From: Rhynchonema sp. JSB1_4
Taxonomy: Eukaryota > Nematoda > Chromadorea > Monhysterida > Xyalidae
Reading direction: 5' to 3'
Length of the DNA stretch: 64,000 nt
NCBI GenBank assembly: GCA_030248065.1
Contig: JASAMV010004886.1
Span: forward strand, 1 to 64,000
Shown here: positions 43,761 through 53,724 of the stretch, piece after piece
Layout: every line of letters starts with the position of its first letter
Numbering within the stretch: the first letter of the stretch is position 1
Made by a program: the position numbers and the translations under genes
Notes under the pieces: model-generated
Told to the model about the DNA's origin: nothing
Seen by the model: only the letters and a program-made list of their open reading frames with translations
The model's database searches: none

Positions 43761-44961
43761 TTTCTTGGACCTTTTTGAAACTGCAAGCTAGGTATAGGGT
43801 ATAGCTATATATATATGTAATGCAGGAACTTGTCAATAAGTTTTTCGTTCTGTGAAACAACAAATTTTGTCAGTAACTATATATGTAATGCAAACCCCAC
43901 CCAAATGGCTCGAAATCAAAAATAGAACCCCCATTAATTGAAACCCCCATTATTAGAACCCCATCCCCAACCTTCACCGTACCACAGATTAGGGTATGGT
44001 AGAGGTGTATTGTTGCGTCAAATGTTGTTTAAGCTTGCGTACGCAGTAGAACACGGCTTTTTAAGCATAACTGCGGCTGTTAAAGTTAGAAAACACCGAA
44101 AACAAGCCATTTTTAGGCGCATTATTAACAACGATTTTTTTCGTCGGGGGCCAAATGAAAGATATGACTCCATTAATTGACCCCATAAATTGAACCCCTC
44201 CGCAGTTTTGGTCGGGACGGGCCGGAGTTTTGGTCAGTCGGGCCGGGCCGCCGAGGTTACCCGGCCCGATCCTAATCTCTGGCAGTGTTAGCAGAGTTCG
44301 GTAGGAAACAAAAGGAAAAAATTTTCGTTTCTTTTCCTTTTTTCCTGGAAAAAAATGGTACCCAAAGAAAAGGAAAAAAATAGGAAAAAATTAAGCAATA
44401 GGAAAAAACGTTCCCCAGCCCGGCCGGTACAGTAGGTAGGTTGCCGTCCCACATTTTTGGTGGTACAGTCGGTTGCCGCCCCGCCTGGGTAGCTACACCA
44501 CTGGTTGAAAATACATTGTTTTCCACGAAAAGGTCGTCAGATAGACAATACTGATCACTTTCTTGCCGAATCCGTCAGAAATTTTGGCATTTTTGACAAA
44601 AAAATCCCTACTTTTTCAGTAAAATAAGTCACTTCAGAAGCTTCGGGCCGGGGTGCCCGGCCCGGCCCGAGCCAAAAGCCCAACATCGCGGCCCGGTTGC
44701 GACCTCTCTTCTGTAGAGCCCCCATCGATCCGGGAAGACTGATTATAAGTAAAACGGATTAAACGGATTTTCCGGATTAAACTGATTTTTGCGTGCTGGG
44801 GGGAAGACTGATTATGGACAGGAAAATAAAACGGATTAAACGGAATCCAGATGTAACCTAGTCCTGAATCAAGGCTTGGGCTTAGGCTTAGGCCTAGGCT
44901 CACGTTTGCGCACATATTTAGGCTTGGACCTTGGACTCAGGCTTAAACTTAAGCTTGGGCT
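43761..44961. other. Gene-poor interval upstream of TCP11L
   Basis: Contains the presumed TCP11L promoter, a short duplicated AACTATATATGTAATGCA-type stretch (43800-43890), fragments of the GC-rich hAT family (about 44210-44280, 44640-44705), a lone hAT right end CCTGGGTAGCTACACCACTG (to 44492), AAACGGATT-type repeats (44720-44850) and TTAGGC-like words (44870-44960). No gene seen. Confidence 0.5.
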
Positions 44962-45027
44962 TACCGTAAAAACCTAGATAGAAGGGGGCTCTATTAACTC
45001 ACTGACCCCATTTTGGGGGGCTCTATA

Positions 45028-45689
45028 GGTGGAATTTTCGAAACGGTGTAAAGGTCAGTTGGGCGTAAAGGTCGGTGTAAAGTTCGGTCGAAAGCTCGGT
45101 CGGCGTAGCTCGGTGCAAACGTGAAACATTGCCTGTCATTAACGTGGAATGTTTCAAGTTTACACCGAGGTCTATCACACTGAGCTGTCGACCGAGCTTT
45201 CCACCGACCTTTACACCCAACTGACCTTTACACCCAGTGGTGTCGTTGGGGGGGGGGGGGGTTGGGGGGGTTACCCCCCCGGGTATGGGGTATGGGAAAT
45301 CGACCGGGGGTATGGGGTATGGGAAATTTTTCACTTTTGGAACAAGCACCCCTAAGAAATGACTTTTTGACCCCGAGAAGTACCAAAATTGGCCATTTTT
45401 CGTCCAAAAATGTCAAAAATCGCTTACTACCGCAAGAAAACTCTGTTTTAAGCACTTTTTAGACCAATTTTGACACTTTTAGAAGATTTTTGGGGTCATT
45501 TTTTTCAAAACCCCCACCCTCGGGTATGGGAAATTTTTGAGTTTTTGGAAAAACCCCCCCCCCCCCCTGGTATGGGAAATTTTTGATTTTTGGGGGTATG
45601 TATGGGAAATTTCCCGAAAATTGGGCTGGTTTGGGAAAATTTCGATTTCTCAACGACACCACTGTTTACACCGTTTCGAAAATATCACC
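45028..45689. mobile_element. GGTGG-family MITE interrupted by a hAT insertion
   Basis: Ends GGTGGAATTTTCGAAACGGT and CGTTTCGAAAATATCACC, identical in design to 35833-36056. A 438-bp insertion (45235-45664 plus one 8-bp duplication) splits it near its right end; removing this restores the 35833-36056 sequence order. Confidence 0.88.
45235..45664. mobile_element. hAT-type MITE with exact 8-bp TSD
   Basis: Ends CAGTGGTGTCGTTGGGGG and CAACGACACCACTG, flanked by TTTACACC on both sides (45227-45234, 45665-45672). The uninterrupted site is present in 35833-36056. The interior is GGGTATGGGAAATTT-type words. Confidence 0.95.
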
Positions 45690-46592
45690 CTATTACGGGG
45701 GGGCTCTATTCCGGGAGGGGGAGGCCTCTATTAATTCACTGACCCAAACTTGAAAAATTGTTCCCAAAAATACCCCCAAAAACCCCTAAAAAGGGGTTTG
45801 AAAGAATGTTTTTTCGCTTGTAATCGCAGTTATTCGTGTCTATTGGTCAATAAGAGGCGTATTATGTGCTCTGAACGAACAACGAACGTGCATAAATGAA
45901 CCTGTGCACCAGCACCACTATCAAGCGTTAATACGCTACTGTATAGGGGATGTTACTTAGGGGGCTCTATTCCGGGGGGCATTATTAATTCACTGGACCC
46001 CTCACCCCTTCCTTTTTGGGGGGCTTGCATTACGGGGGGGCTCTATTCCGGGGGGGGCTGTATTTAGGTTTTTACGGTAGGCTGAACACATGCGTGGCAT
46101 GCATAGCACTCGTAATCAGTCTTCCCGGGAAACGGCCCTGGGGGAAGGCTGATTTTGCGGACAGTGTAGTTCCTGGTCCGGCGCGGCGGTTAGTGTACCT
46201 ACCAACCTACCCCTTTTTTTCCGTGCGGCGGTTAGTGTACCTCCCTGGGGGGAAGGGGGGAAGACCTAAATTCAGGAAAAAATCACTTTTCTAGGGGAAA
46301 TTTGACCGATTTTTGCCCCTTTTAGGAAAAAATTCTCCATAAAAAGAGTATTTTGGCGACTCTTGACATCATTGACCTAAAAATCACCCATTTTAGGCCT
46401 AGAAATCAGAGGTCGCAATCGGGCCGGGCCGGGCCGCGATTTTGGGCTTTTGGCTCGGGCCGGGCCGGGCACCCCGGCCCGAAGCTTCTGAAGTGACTTA
46501 TTTTACTGAAAAAGTAGGGGTTTTTTGTCAAAAATACTAAAATTTCTGACGGATTTGGCAAGTAAGTGATCAGTATTGTCCAGTGGTGTGGC

Positions 46593-47028
46593 CAGTGCTG
46601 TGGCTACTTTTGGGGGGCGGGTTGGTTACATTGGTGTAAAAAATCGGGGGGGGTAGGGGGGTAGTGTACCTGGGATTTGGGGGGGGGGGATCCGGTTTGG
46701 GGGGAGGGGGGAAGATTTTTCGGGGCGGGTAGGGTACAACAAAGTTTTTCGGGTGCCTGTTTTTATGTACTAAAAAGTGCATATATCGCGCGCAGCGCGA
46801 GATTTTTTGCACTTTTTAGGGTTTTCGGTCGAAATTTGGGCATTTTTGACCGAAAAATGGGCATTTTGGGGGTAAAAATCGGGGCGGGTAGGGTACCAGG
46901 GCGGGGCGGGTAGGGGGGTAGGGTACAAGAGCGGGGCGGGTAGGGGGTAGCGTACCAGGCCGGGGCGGGTAGGGTACCATTGGGGGGGGGACCGCCCCCC
47001 CACCCCCCCCCCCCCAGCCACAGCACTG
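46593..47028. mobile_element. hAT-type MITE, innermost layer, exact TSD
   Basis: Ends CAGTGCTGTGGCTACTTTT and CCCAGCCACAGCACTG, with the exact duplication GGTGTGGC on both sides (46585-46592 and 47029-47036). It lies 12 bp inside the third-layer element and is the youngest event here. Same family as 23886-24309. Confidence 0.94.
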
Positions 47029-47692
47029 GGTGTGGCTACCCAGGCGTGCAATCCCCCTTTTTTCCGTGAGGCGGTTAGTGTACCTCCCTGGGGGGGAAGG
47101 GGGGGAAGACCCAAAATCAGGAAAAAGTCACTTTTTGAGGTAGAAAATTTGACCTATTTTTACCCCTTTTTGGAAAAAATTCTTCAGAACAAGGGTATTT
47201 TGGCGACTTTTGAGAACATTGACCTAAAAATCACACATTTTAGGCCTAAAAATGCCCATTTTAGGCCTAAAAATGGCCATTCTAGGCAAAAGTTGAGGCG
47301 GTTAGTGTACCTGACGCGGCGGTTAGTGTACTAGTGTACCATGGTCGCGGCGGTTAGTGTACCTTAGGGGGGGACCCCCTTCCCCCCCAGGAACTACACT
47401 GACCTACTGTACCACCAGAAAGGTCTGCAACTGCAATCAACCTACCTATTGTACCGGCCGAGCTTGGGGGGGAACAAAATTTTTTATGTCTAAATTTAGA
47501 TGAAAATGTGCTCCAAAACCCTCGCGATTTTTCGATTATTTGGAGTGAAAAATATCGATCTTATACCATTTTGAGCCAAAAATAGCAACCTACTGTACCA
47601 GCCGGGGGGCGGTGACCTACCTACCTACTGTACCAGGATGGCGCGTCATCTACCTTAACTACCTACCTACTGTACCACGAGCGACTAATTAT

Positions 47693-47908
47693 ACGGAAAT
47701 CCACCCGATCGAGCACGCGTGCACGAGAGATACAGCCGTTTTTCGTCGTGGCTGTGTGTTTTATTTGATTCAGGCTGGTGCCTAAGCCTAAGCCAAAGCC
47801 TAATCGCAAGCCTAAGCCTAAGCCTAAGCCTGAAATAGAAGCCTAAAGCTTAAGTATGGGACTATGCTTAAGCACACACAAAACGGGTGGATTTCCGTAT
47901 AATTAGTC
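47693..47908. mobile_element. Hairpin element with GCCTAA repeats
   Basis: Inverted ends GACTAATTATACGGAAATCC and GGATTTCCGTATAATTAGTC, continuing to ACCCG/CGGGT. Between them are about eight GCCTAA units (47780-47835), the complement of TTAGGC. It is inside the third layer of the hAT nest. Confidence 0.75.
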
Positions 47909-48638
47909 AATCTTACTGTACCTAGGGGGGACCCCCACCCCCCAGCCACCATTGGTATTGTCTATCTGGCGACTTTTTCATGGAAAACAATGAATTTTCA
48001 ACCAAAAAAACAGATTTACAGATTCAAAAATCGCAAAAAAATTATGACAAAAATTGGGTTAAAATCTGAGCCAAAAATTCGGGCCGGGCCGGGCCGGGCC
48101 GGAGATTTGGGTGTTCGGGCCGGGCCGGGCCGGAGATTTGGGGGTACGGGTCGGGCCGGGCCGGGCCGGGCCGGGCCGGAGATTTGGGGGCTTCGGGCCG
48201 GGCCGGGCCGGCCAAACCCGGCCCGATTGCGATGCGACCTCTGCTAAAAATGCCGATTTCAGGCAAAAATTGAGGCGGTTAGTGTACCTGACGCGGCGGT
48301 TAGTGTACCTTGGTCGCGGCGGTTAGTGTACCTTAGGTTTGGACCCCCTCCCCCCCCCCCCAGGAACTACACTGTATGCGGATTCCGTTTAATCGTCGTA
48401 ATCAGTCTTCCATCAATCAACCTTAACAGAGTTCATTGTCTCGTCCGGGTTACACCGCGCAGTGACTTTATTATTAGGAGATAAAAATCTTTGGAAAATC
48501 ATCCAGGTGCCCTTGATCATCAGGTTTAACCGTTACACGCAGCTGGCTGTGTGTGTGCATTAGTTAATACACGTGTGTGTGTATTAGACAGCAGCAGCGC
48601 TAAACATAAATACCAGTGGATAGACAGCAGTGTGTGTC

Positions 48639-48711
48639 GGCTGGATGGCTCAGTGGTAAAGGCGTTGGACTCGTGCCTGTGGGACCGCTGGTTCGAGTCC
48701 CGCCGGCGCCG
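48639..48711 (+). pseudogene. tRNA-like sequence (degenerate, anticodon position CGT)
   Basis: Exactly 73 bases with an A box TGGCTCAGTGG, a B box GGTTCGAGTCC, U33, and T-arm bases in canonical places. The acceptor stem pairs at only three of seven positions and the anticodon stem is mostly unpaired. Better read as a tRNA-derived relic or SINE head than a working tRNA. A long T run follows, as at an RNA polymerase III terminator. Confidence 0.6.
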
Positions 48712-48851
48712 TGAAAATTTTTTTGTTTTTTTGGCTTTTTTGGTTTAAACTAATTTATACATGCACAAAATGATGAGAAATAGTGTTTATAACAGTAAAA
48801 TCGGGGTTGGGGTGTCAAAACACAGCCATCATTTTTTGTTTGTTTCCTTCA

Positions 48852-48927
48852 GCTTGGGCTTGGGCTTGGGCTTGGGCTTAGGCTTAGGCTTAGGCTTGGG
48901 ATTGGGCTTAGGCTTAGGCCTAGGTTT
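48852..48927 (+). repeat. Interstitial TTAGGC/TTGGGC hexamer array
   Basis: About twelve hexamers, first TTGGGC then TTAGGC with variants. TTAGGC is the nematode telomere unit. Shorter, more degenerate arrays are at 44873-44920, 47780-47835 (complement) and 49140-49215 (complement). It is interstitial and inside a transposon, so it is not a chromosome end. Confidence 0.85.
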
Positions 48928-49258
48928 CTTAGGCTTGTGCTTAAACGTAATCTGAAGCGGCTGGCCTCAAAACGCCGTTTTCTGCCTTTTATAGGCGTGG
49001 ATGATTTTCCAAAGATTTTTATCTCCTCTTAGTGACTTTACATTTACAATTCATTTTGGGAAACCGCAAGACACTTGGTGGAGGAAAGTCCTACTCTTCC
49101 AAATTCAATTTTCGATTTTTTGACAGAATGCAAGGATCGGCTTAGGGTTTGGCCTAAGCTCAAGCCTAATAGAGAGCCCAAGCCTAGCCTAAACCGAACC
49201 CTAAGCCTAATCATATAAATCCTGGCAGTAGAACCGCACATTTTCATTGGCGTTTTGG

Positions 49259-49535
49259 CAGGTCGCATAATGACTTTATAAGAATTGGTCAAATTTTTTT
49301 CCTGAATCGCAAAGAGGGAAAGTGACCGGGCAGTGACGTTGCGTTGCGCGATCGCACACAAAACATGCAGTCACCAAAATGTTTCAGACCCGCAGCAACG
49401 TGGGTACCGTCCTGGATTATTTACAGGTGAAAATGTTTTGTGAGAATCACAAATAGCACAGTGGTTAAGAGTGACTGAACGTGAAAATCAGGATTCATTT
49501 GATGGTCATCAATGGTCATTGTGTGATCAATAGGA
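49259..49535. mobile_element. Damaged Tc1/mariner-like MITE
   Basis: Starts GGTCGCATAATGACTTTATA, two bases into the family's end, and finishes GGTCATTGTGTGATCAATA. The interior matches 5237-5511. From 49540 to 50210 I see no gene or repeat worth naming. Confidence 0.65.
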
Positions 49536-50214
49536 TGGTCGAAGTTGATCCACAAAATTTAGGGTGGGAAAGATACTGATTCGGTCCCCTTCAGTGCCAC
49601 AATGCATGCGAATGCGGGTTGTGGGTCGGGCTTCGGGTGCAGCAGCGGATACTGAAGTCACTTTTTCGTAATTCTGGTTCTGTTGCGATCACGACATTGA
49701 GCTTGTTAGTGACAGTTTGTTAGCACAGTCTAATTTCGACTATCAAGTCGGGCGGGACCAGTCATCAGTGGCATGCCTCCGTGGTAGTCGCACACACCGA
49801 ATAAAGAAACAGAATGAGTTTCAAAGCATTACCACATTAGAAGTCCTAATTAAGTGATCAAAATTGGACAAATCAAATCGGATTATGGAATACGAGCACC
49901 GACTAGTGGAAACTGGACGTCGAAAAATTTTACACGTCACTTGACAAAACGGTCATTCTGGAAGCATTCATAGGGTTTTGAGTATCATGAAGCAAGCGTA
50001 AGCAAAAGTATTATTTTATTTTTGAGCCCGTACTGCAGCTTGCAGCATATGTAACTTGTTCGTTATTCTCGCAAAATTCAAAGAATTTTGCAATTTTTTG
50101 TTATTTTTCCCAAAGAAGGAGAAGCCTGAAAAAAGGAAAATCAGTCTGTCTTAGGATTTCATAGTTCCCCGCCTCAGTTCCCAATGTCATGGTGCTTCCG
50201 AAAAAGCCTTTACG

Positions 50215-50591
50215 GGCGGACTTACATAGGTTGAACACGGACACCGGAACACGAAAATATTTCCGTGTTTTGTGTTCCGTGAAAAATTTTCAAGTTCACG
50301 GAACACGGAAATATTTCCGTGGCACGGAACACGGAAATAACGCAGGCATGCAAACGGTGCTTTTCGAGTGATGGTGACAAAAGTCAGCGCGCTGAAGTCA
50401 AAAGTTTCGTATTGACGCAAACAGCTACAATTGTCACGGAGATATTTCCGTGAAAATAAAAAAATCACGGAACGCGGAAACTGGAAATATTTCCGTGCAC
50501 GGAAATATTTCCGTGTCACGGAAATGATGAAATAATGTTGTGTGGAAATTATTTCCGTGTTCCGGTTTCCGTGTTTAACCCAAGTCCGCCC
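50215..50591. mobile_element. MITE with GGGCGG ends and exact 3-bp TSD, cleanest copy
   Basis: Inverted ends GGGCGGACTTACATAGGTTG and AACCCAAGTCCGCCC, flanked by TAC on both sides. It is filled with ACGGAAATATTTCCGT palindromes. Reference for the copies in the palindrome arms. Confidence 0.85.
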
Positions 50592-50760
50592 TACAATGAT
50601 GCCACATCAACACGTCACAATTTAAACAACGATAAACTTTATTGTATCAGTTATTGTCTTGAACGTTTATTTTGAGAAAACGTATTCCCATATCTCGCCC
50701 AAAATCGGGCTTGAACAACACCAAATGACGTTGTCTCCACCAAGTTGCATCATTCCCAGT

Positions 50761-51885
50761 TCAGTTCCATGTGAATGCCACGCTACCGTCACCACAGCAA
50801 GCCAAAGTTAATGTAAGATGCGCCTGACCAACTGCACGTACTACACCTTGACACGATAATGTGTGTGTAGAATGCCATTTATCAGCTAGTCCACGATGGG
50901 GGGCCAGGCAGCAAACACTCGGCAACTGATAACAACCTGAAATAGCACGTATTAGGGAAAAAGTGGCGTCCATCAGAAATGAAGCCTCCGCAGTCGCTTC
51001 CCACCAGTGACAATCCTATATTTTGTTGCCTAATCAGTTCAGAAACACTGTAACGTCACATAACAACAAACGTTACACTTTCATTATTTGTTGTTTTTGA
51101 TTTTACTTCTGGCGACCGGGTGCACCACATGGTTGCCAACGACAAGTTGTTAAATTATTCTAGGCGGCAGTAAAATGACATAAACGCAAACCAAATCCGA
51201 TCGTTTGATACATTGTCATGTCGGAGAAAGCGCCCCTGATTCCAAATGAGGAGCTGCAGCCGAACGATACTCCAATCAAAACGAAGCCCAGCGAAAGTCT
51301 GCAGACAGTGAACCTCGATGATCGAACACCGTCGTATGGCAGCACACGCAGCACAAGGTTGGCATCGGATCGGATTGTTCTTCTGTTCTTCTTGGCCGTT
51401 GACTCACATACTGGATGTATATGTCTTGTCTGTGGATCTGAAGCACGGCTTAGATGAAAGCCAAAAGAAAAGTGACCAAATGCAACGTCGTATCAGTTTA
51501 TGATTGAACGTAACATTTATCCGTCGGGCAGGGGCTTGGGGCTACCCTCACAAATGCGACCAGGCTACATGCACTCATTCATAACACGTTTGTGCTAAGG
51601 CCAGCCATTCTGATTGAGAATGACTTTCCACCAACTGATAGTGATAACCGTCAATAATCGCACGAAAAACACGGTGCTGCTGAAATACAGTTCCAACGAC
51701 CGCTGGTTGTCCTGGCAACTTTGGATCGTGATAATCATGCTGCCCAGCAAACGAATACCAGTCTGCTGAATACTCTGCTTGCCTCTGAACGTATAGTTGC
51801 TCGTCATTCAAGACCTGGTGTGCTGTGATGCATGTTTCATGAACGCGAGCCAATCGACCCGAGTTTTCGACAATATCTCGTATTT
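50761..51885 (-). CDS. Uncharacterised minus-strand gene, two candidate exons
   Basis: Candidate last exon about 51017-50761 opens after a TATAG acceptor (DCHWWEATAEASFLM) and ends at a stop, with AATAAA on the minus strand at 50643-50638. A second open exon, about 51885-51575, starts after CGAG (IVENSGRLARVHETC) and ends in a stop, so if both belong together it must splice internally. Amino-acid composition looks like coding sequence, but I recognise no domain. An exon of the opposite strand (51218-51358) lies between them. Further 5' exons were not found. Low certainty. Confidence 0.3.
51218..51358 (+). CDS. Candidate first coding exon, unknown gene
   Basis: Starts ATG with an acidic, Pro-rich N terminus (MSEKAPLIPNEELQ...) containing a dileucine-like PLIPNEEL and a SYGSTRST segment, then a GT donor in AG|gttggc. 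It resembles the cytosolic start of a multipass membrane protein. I could not find a following exon before the ABC transporter start at 53725, and its own ATG makes it an unlikely extension of that gene. It could belong to a gene damaged by the insertion at 52167-53253. Confidence 0.35.
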
Positions 51886-52166
51886 ATTCCAGCAATATAA
51901 TAATGCATCAGACCAAACTCTATAATATCCGTTTATGTGAAAAAGCTGTGGTAATGAAGCCGATAACACCGCATCCATTTCAACGCTCATGCCGGTTCTC
52001 GTCACGTTTTTCTGTTGCATATTATATGGTAAGCACAAAGTTCGCGCGCAATATATTTTTTGAAAATATTTGCAAATAGTCTAATGTTCATGTTACGTTC
52101 TATACCTTTGAATTAAAAATTTAATCTGAATTTAAAAAAATCAAAAATGGGGTTTGAATAATAAAA

Positions 52167-53253
52167 CGTCGGTATCAGTAAAATTAAGACCAAGCCCCAA
52201 CAAAAGACCAACCCCCTTTTTGTGTGCAGCGTGTAGCTGGCAAACTATTCTAAACATTCACCAAAAATTTTGTCTCAAAACGCTATGTACATTGAGTTAC
52301 AGCATGTTGAAAACACCTGCTAGTCCCCGTTGGGGGTTGGTCTAGTTTCTTATTTTTGAAAAAGAAAACCAAGTTGGTTGGCGGAGGAATTTTCGCGGAC
52401 AAAAAGACCAAGCCCCAAAGCACGCGACCCCAACACACACACACACACAAGATTGCTTCAGCACATGATTGTTGCATAATACCCCAGCTGTGTGTGTGTG
52501 TTGTATTAGGGACTTTACGCTCTCTCGGTGAGTGCGTCGCTGCTGGCCCGATCATTACGTTTATAATGTATCGTAAGGCGGCTTGGCTGTCGGCGTCTTT
52601 AGCACAGTGGCAAGCATATCTGACTGTGGTTGTGAGAGCCACGAGTTCGAAGCTTCTCACAGACAAGCTTTTTGATGTTTTTCTTTATGTTTTCAATGTG
52701 TAAATATCAATGATTTCAACAAACAGAAACCAATCGCTTCACACCCGACGTTTGCTTCAAAATACAATCAGAAAAACCCGGCCCAAAAAATCGGGCCGGA
52801 TAGGACCGGGCTGACTTTTTCTGAATCCGGCCATGCCGGACCGAGGTAACCCGATTCCCACCTCTGTAACAAGCATTTTGAATGATAATGCTGCATTTAA
52901 GACGTTTTCATGAACCCCGTATTGAATCATTTTCAAGCAGGCGAAAAATAAATGGCAGAGAAAATGGGGGTTGGACTATTTTTCGGTTTTCAACTGCTCC
53001 GCCAAGGGGCTTGGTCTATATTTATTTTTTTGTGAACTAAAACCAACCGACAAATAGCTTTGTTTTTGCTTGGATATGATGTTTCAAAGTCTACTTTTGT
53101 TTCTATGATGATCAGCAAGCTCCCTTACGTAGCCATGCCAAACATCAGCCTACCGAACCAAACCGTGTTGGAAATGCGGTCAGGCCAACTTCAAACGCTT
53201 TTTTCTCGAAAAAGTGGTTTTGGGGGTTGGTCTTATTTTTACTGATACCGACG
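52167..53253. mobile_element. About 1.1-kb TIR element with tRNA-like insert
   Basis: Inverted ends CGTCGGTATCAGTAAAATTA and TATTTTTACTGATACCGACG. Sub-terminal words GACCAAGCCCCAA/TTGGGGCTTGGTC recur inside on both strands. It holds a CA/TG microsatellite (52432-52500), a tRNA-like sequence and a GC-rich hAT fragment (about 52780-52865). No transposase and no clear target duplication. Confidence 0.75.
52593..52665 (+). pseudogene. tRNA-like sequence (degenerate, anticodon position GTG)
   Basis: 73 bases with TAGCACAGTGG as an A-box-like D arm, GAGTTCGAAGC as a B-box-like T arm, U33, and GTG at the anticodon position (histidine). Acceptor and D stems pair poorly, so a functional tRNA is unlikely. 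Second case here of a tRNA relic inside a TIR element. Confidence 0.5.
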
Positions 53254-53724
53254 AAAAATTTTATTAACCCCTGGAGCACACAATAATCCGTCGGCGGAAT
53301 GTTTTTCTGACGTTTTCCCTTGCACCAAGTTGTGAAATACCCTGTCTGTGCGGTTTTTTCTCGGCAAACACACAGCCCATAGGCCGCAACTGAGTCACCC
53401 ACGTCACGGCAAACTGCATCATGTCCTGTGGTTTGTGTGCTGGTGTGACCGAGTGTATTTTAGTTGCGCGCTGCGCACACAGACAAAAAACACACAGTAT
53501 GGGAAACTCCGGGTTTTCCGTCCTCGTTTTCAGCCGCTTGGCGCCACACTAAACTGGTTTGTAAAGATAAATACCAGCAGTTTATTTACTGCTCGTTTGC
53601 GCGCATTTTCTAGCGTTTGAATCTCACAATTACGCTGAATTCTTGAAAATCTCGATGGTTATCGAAATCTCAACCACGAAATAACGGCATAGTGAAGTTT
53701 TACGATTAAATTGCTTGGAAATTT

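Larger units (their letters stand above)
44962..46079. mobile_element. TIR element TACCGTAAAAACCTA, hosting two nested insertions
   Basis: Inverted ends TACCGTAAAAACCTAGATA and TATTTAGGTTTTTACGGTA, with GGCT on both flanks as a possible 4-bp duplication. It contains the 45028-45689 MITE, which itself contains a hAT insertion. A miniature of the same ends is at 43061-43125. The interior has GGGGGCTCTATT/ATTCACTGACCC words and no gene. Confidence 0.7.
46581..47954. mobile_element. hAT-type element, third layer
   Basis: Left end CAGTGGTGTGGCTACC (interrupted after 12 bases by the fourth layer), right end CCCCAGCCACCATTG. The exact 8-bp duplication GTATTGTC is at 46573-46580 and 47955-47962. The interior has CTACCTACTGTACC words and a small hairpin at 47693-47908. 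Confidence 0.85.
46407..48243. mobile_element. GC-rich hAT-type MITE, second layer
   Basis: Ends CAGAGGTCGCAATCGGGCCG and CGATGCGACCTCTG, with near-exact flanks CTAGAAAT/CTAAAAAT. Same family as the uninterrupted 42290-42656, which continues directly through the site where 46581-47954 is inserted (AGTATTGTCTATCTG). Confidence 0.88.
46162..48374. mobile_element. hAT-type element, outermost layer of a four-deep nest
   Basis: Ends CAGTGTAGTTCCTGG and CCAGGAACTACACTG, with near-exact 8-bp flanks TTTGCGGA/TATGCGGA. Both sub-terminal parts are rich in GCGGTTAGTGTACC words. Without the inserts the element is about 370 bp. It contains 46407-48243. Confidence 0.88.
48471..49030. mobile_element. TIR element with exact 10-bp TSD carrying tRNA-like and telomere-like repeats
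   Basis: Ends TTATTAGGAGATAAAAATCT and AGATTTTTATCTCCTCTT, inverted over about 35 bp including CTTTGGAAAATCATCC. AGTGACTTTA is on both sides (48461-48470, 49031-49040). A 9-11 bp duplication is typical of Mutator-like elements. It carries a 73-base tRNA-like sequence and a TTAGGC/TTGGGC array. No transposase. Confidence 0.85.

Noticed and set aside
48639..48711. Functional tRNA-Thr gene
   Set aside because: Acceptor and anticodon stems do not pair, although boxes A and B are good.
48852..48927. Possible chromosome end because of TTAGGC repeats
   Set aside because: Short, degenerate, inside a transposon, with genes on both sides.
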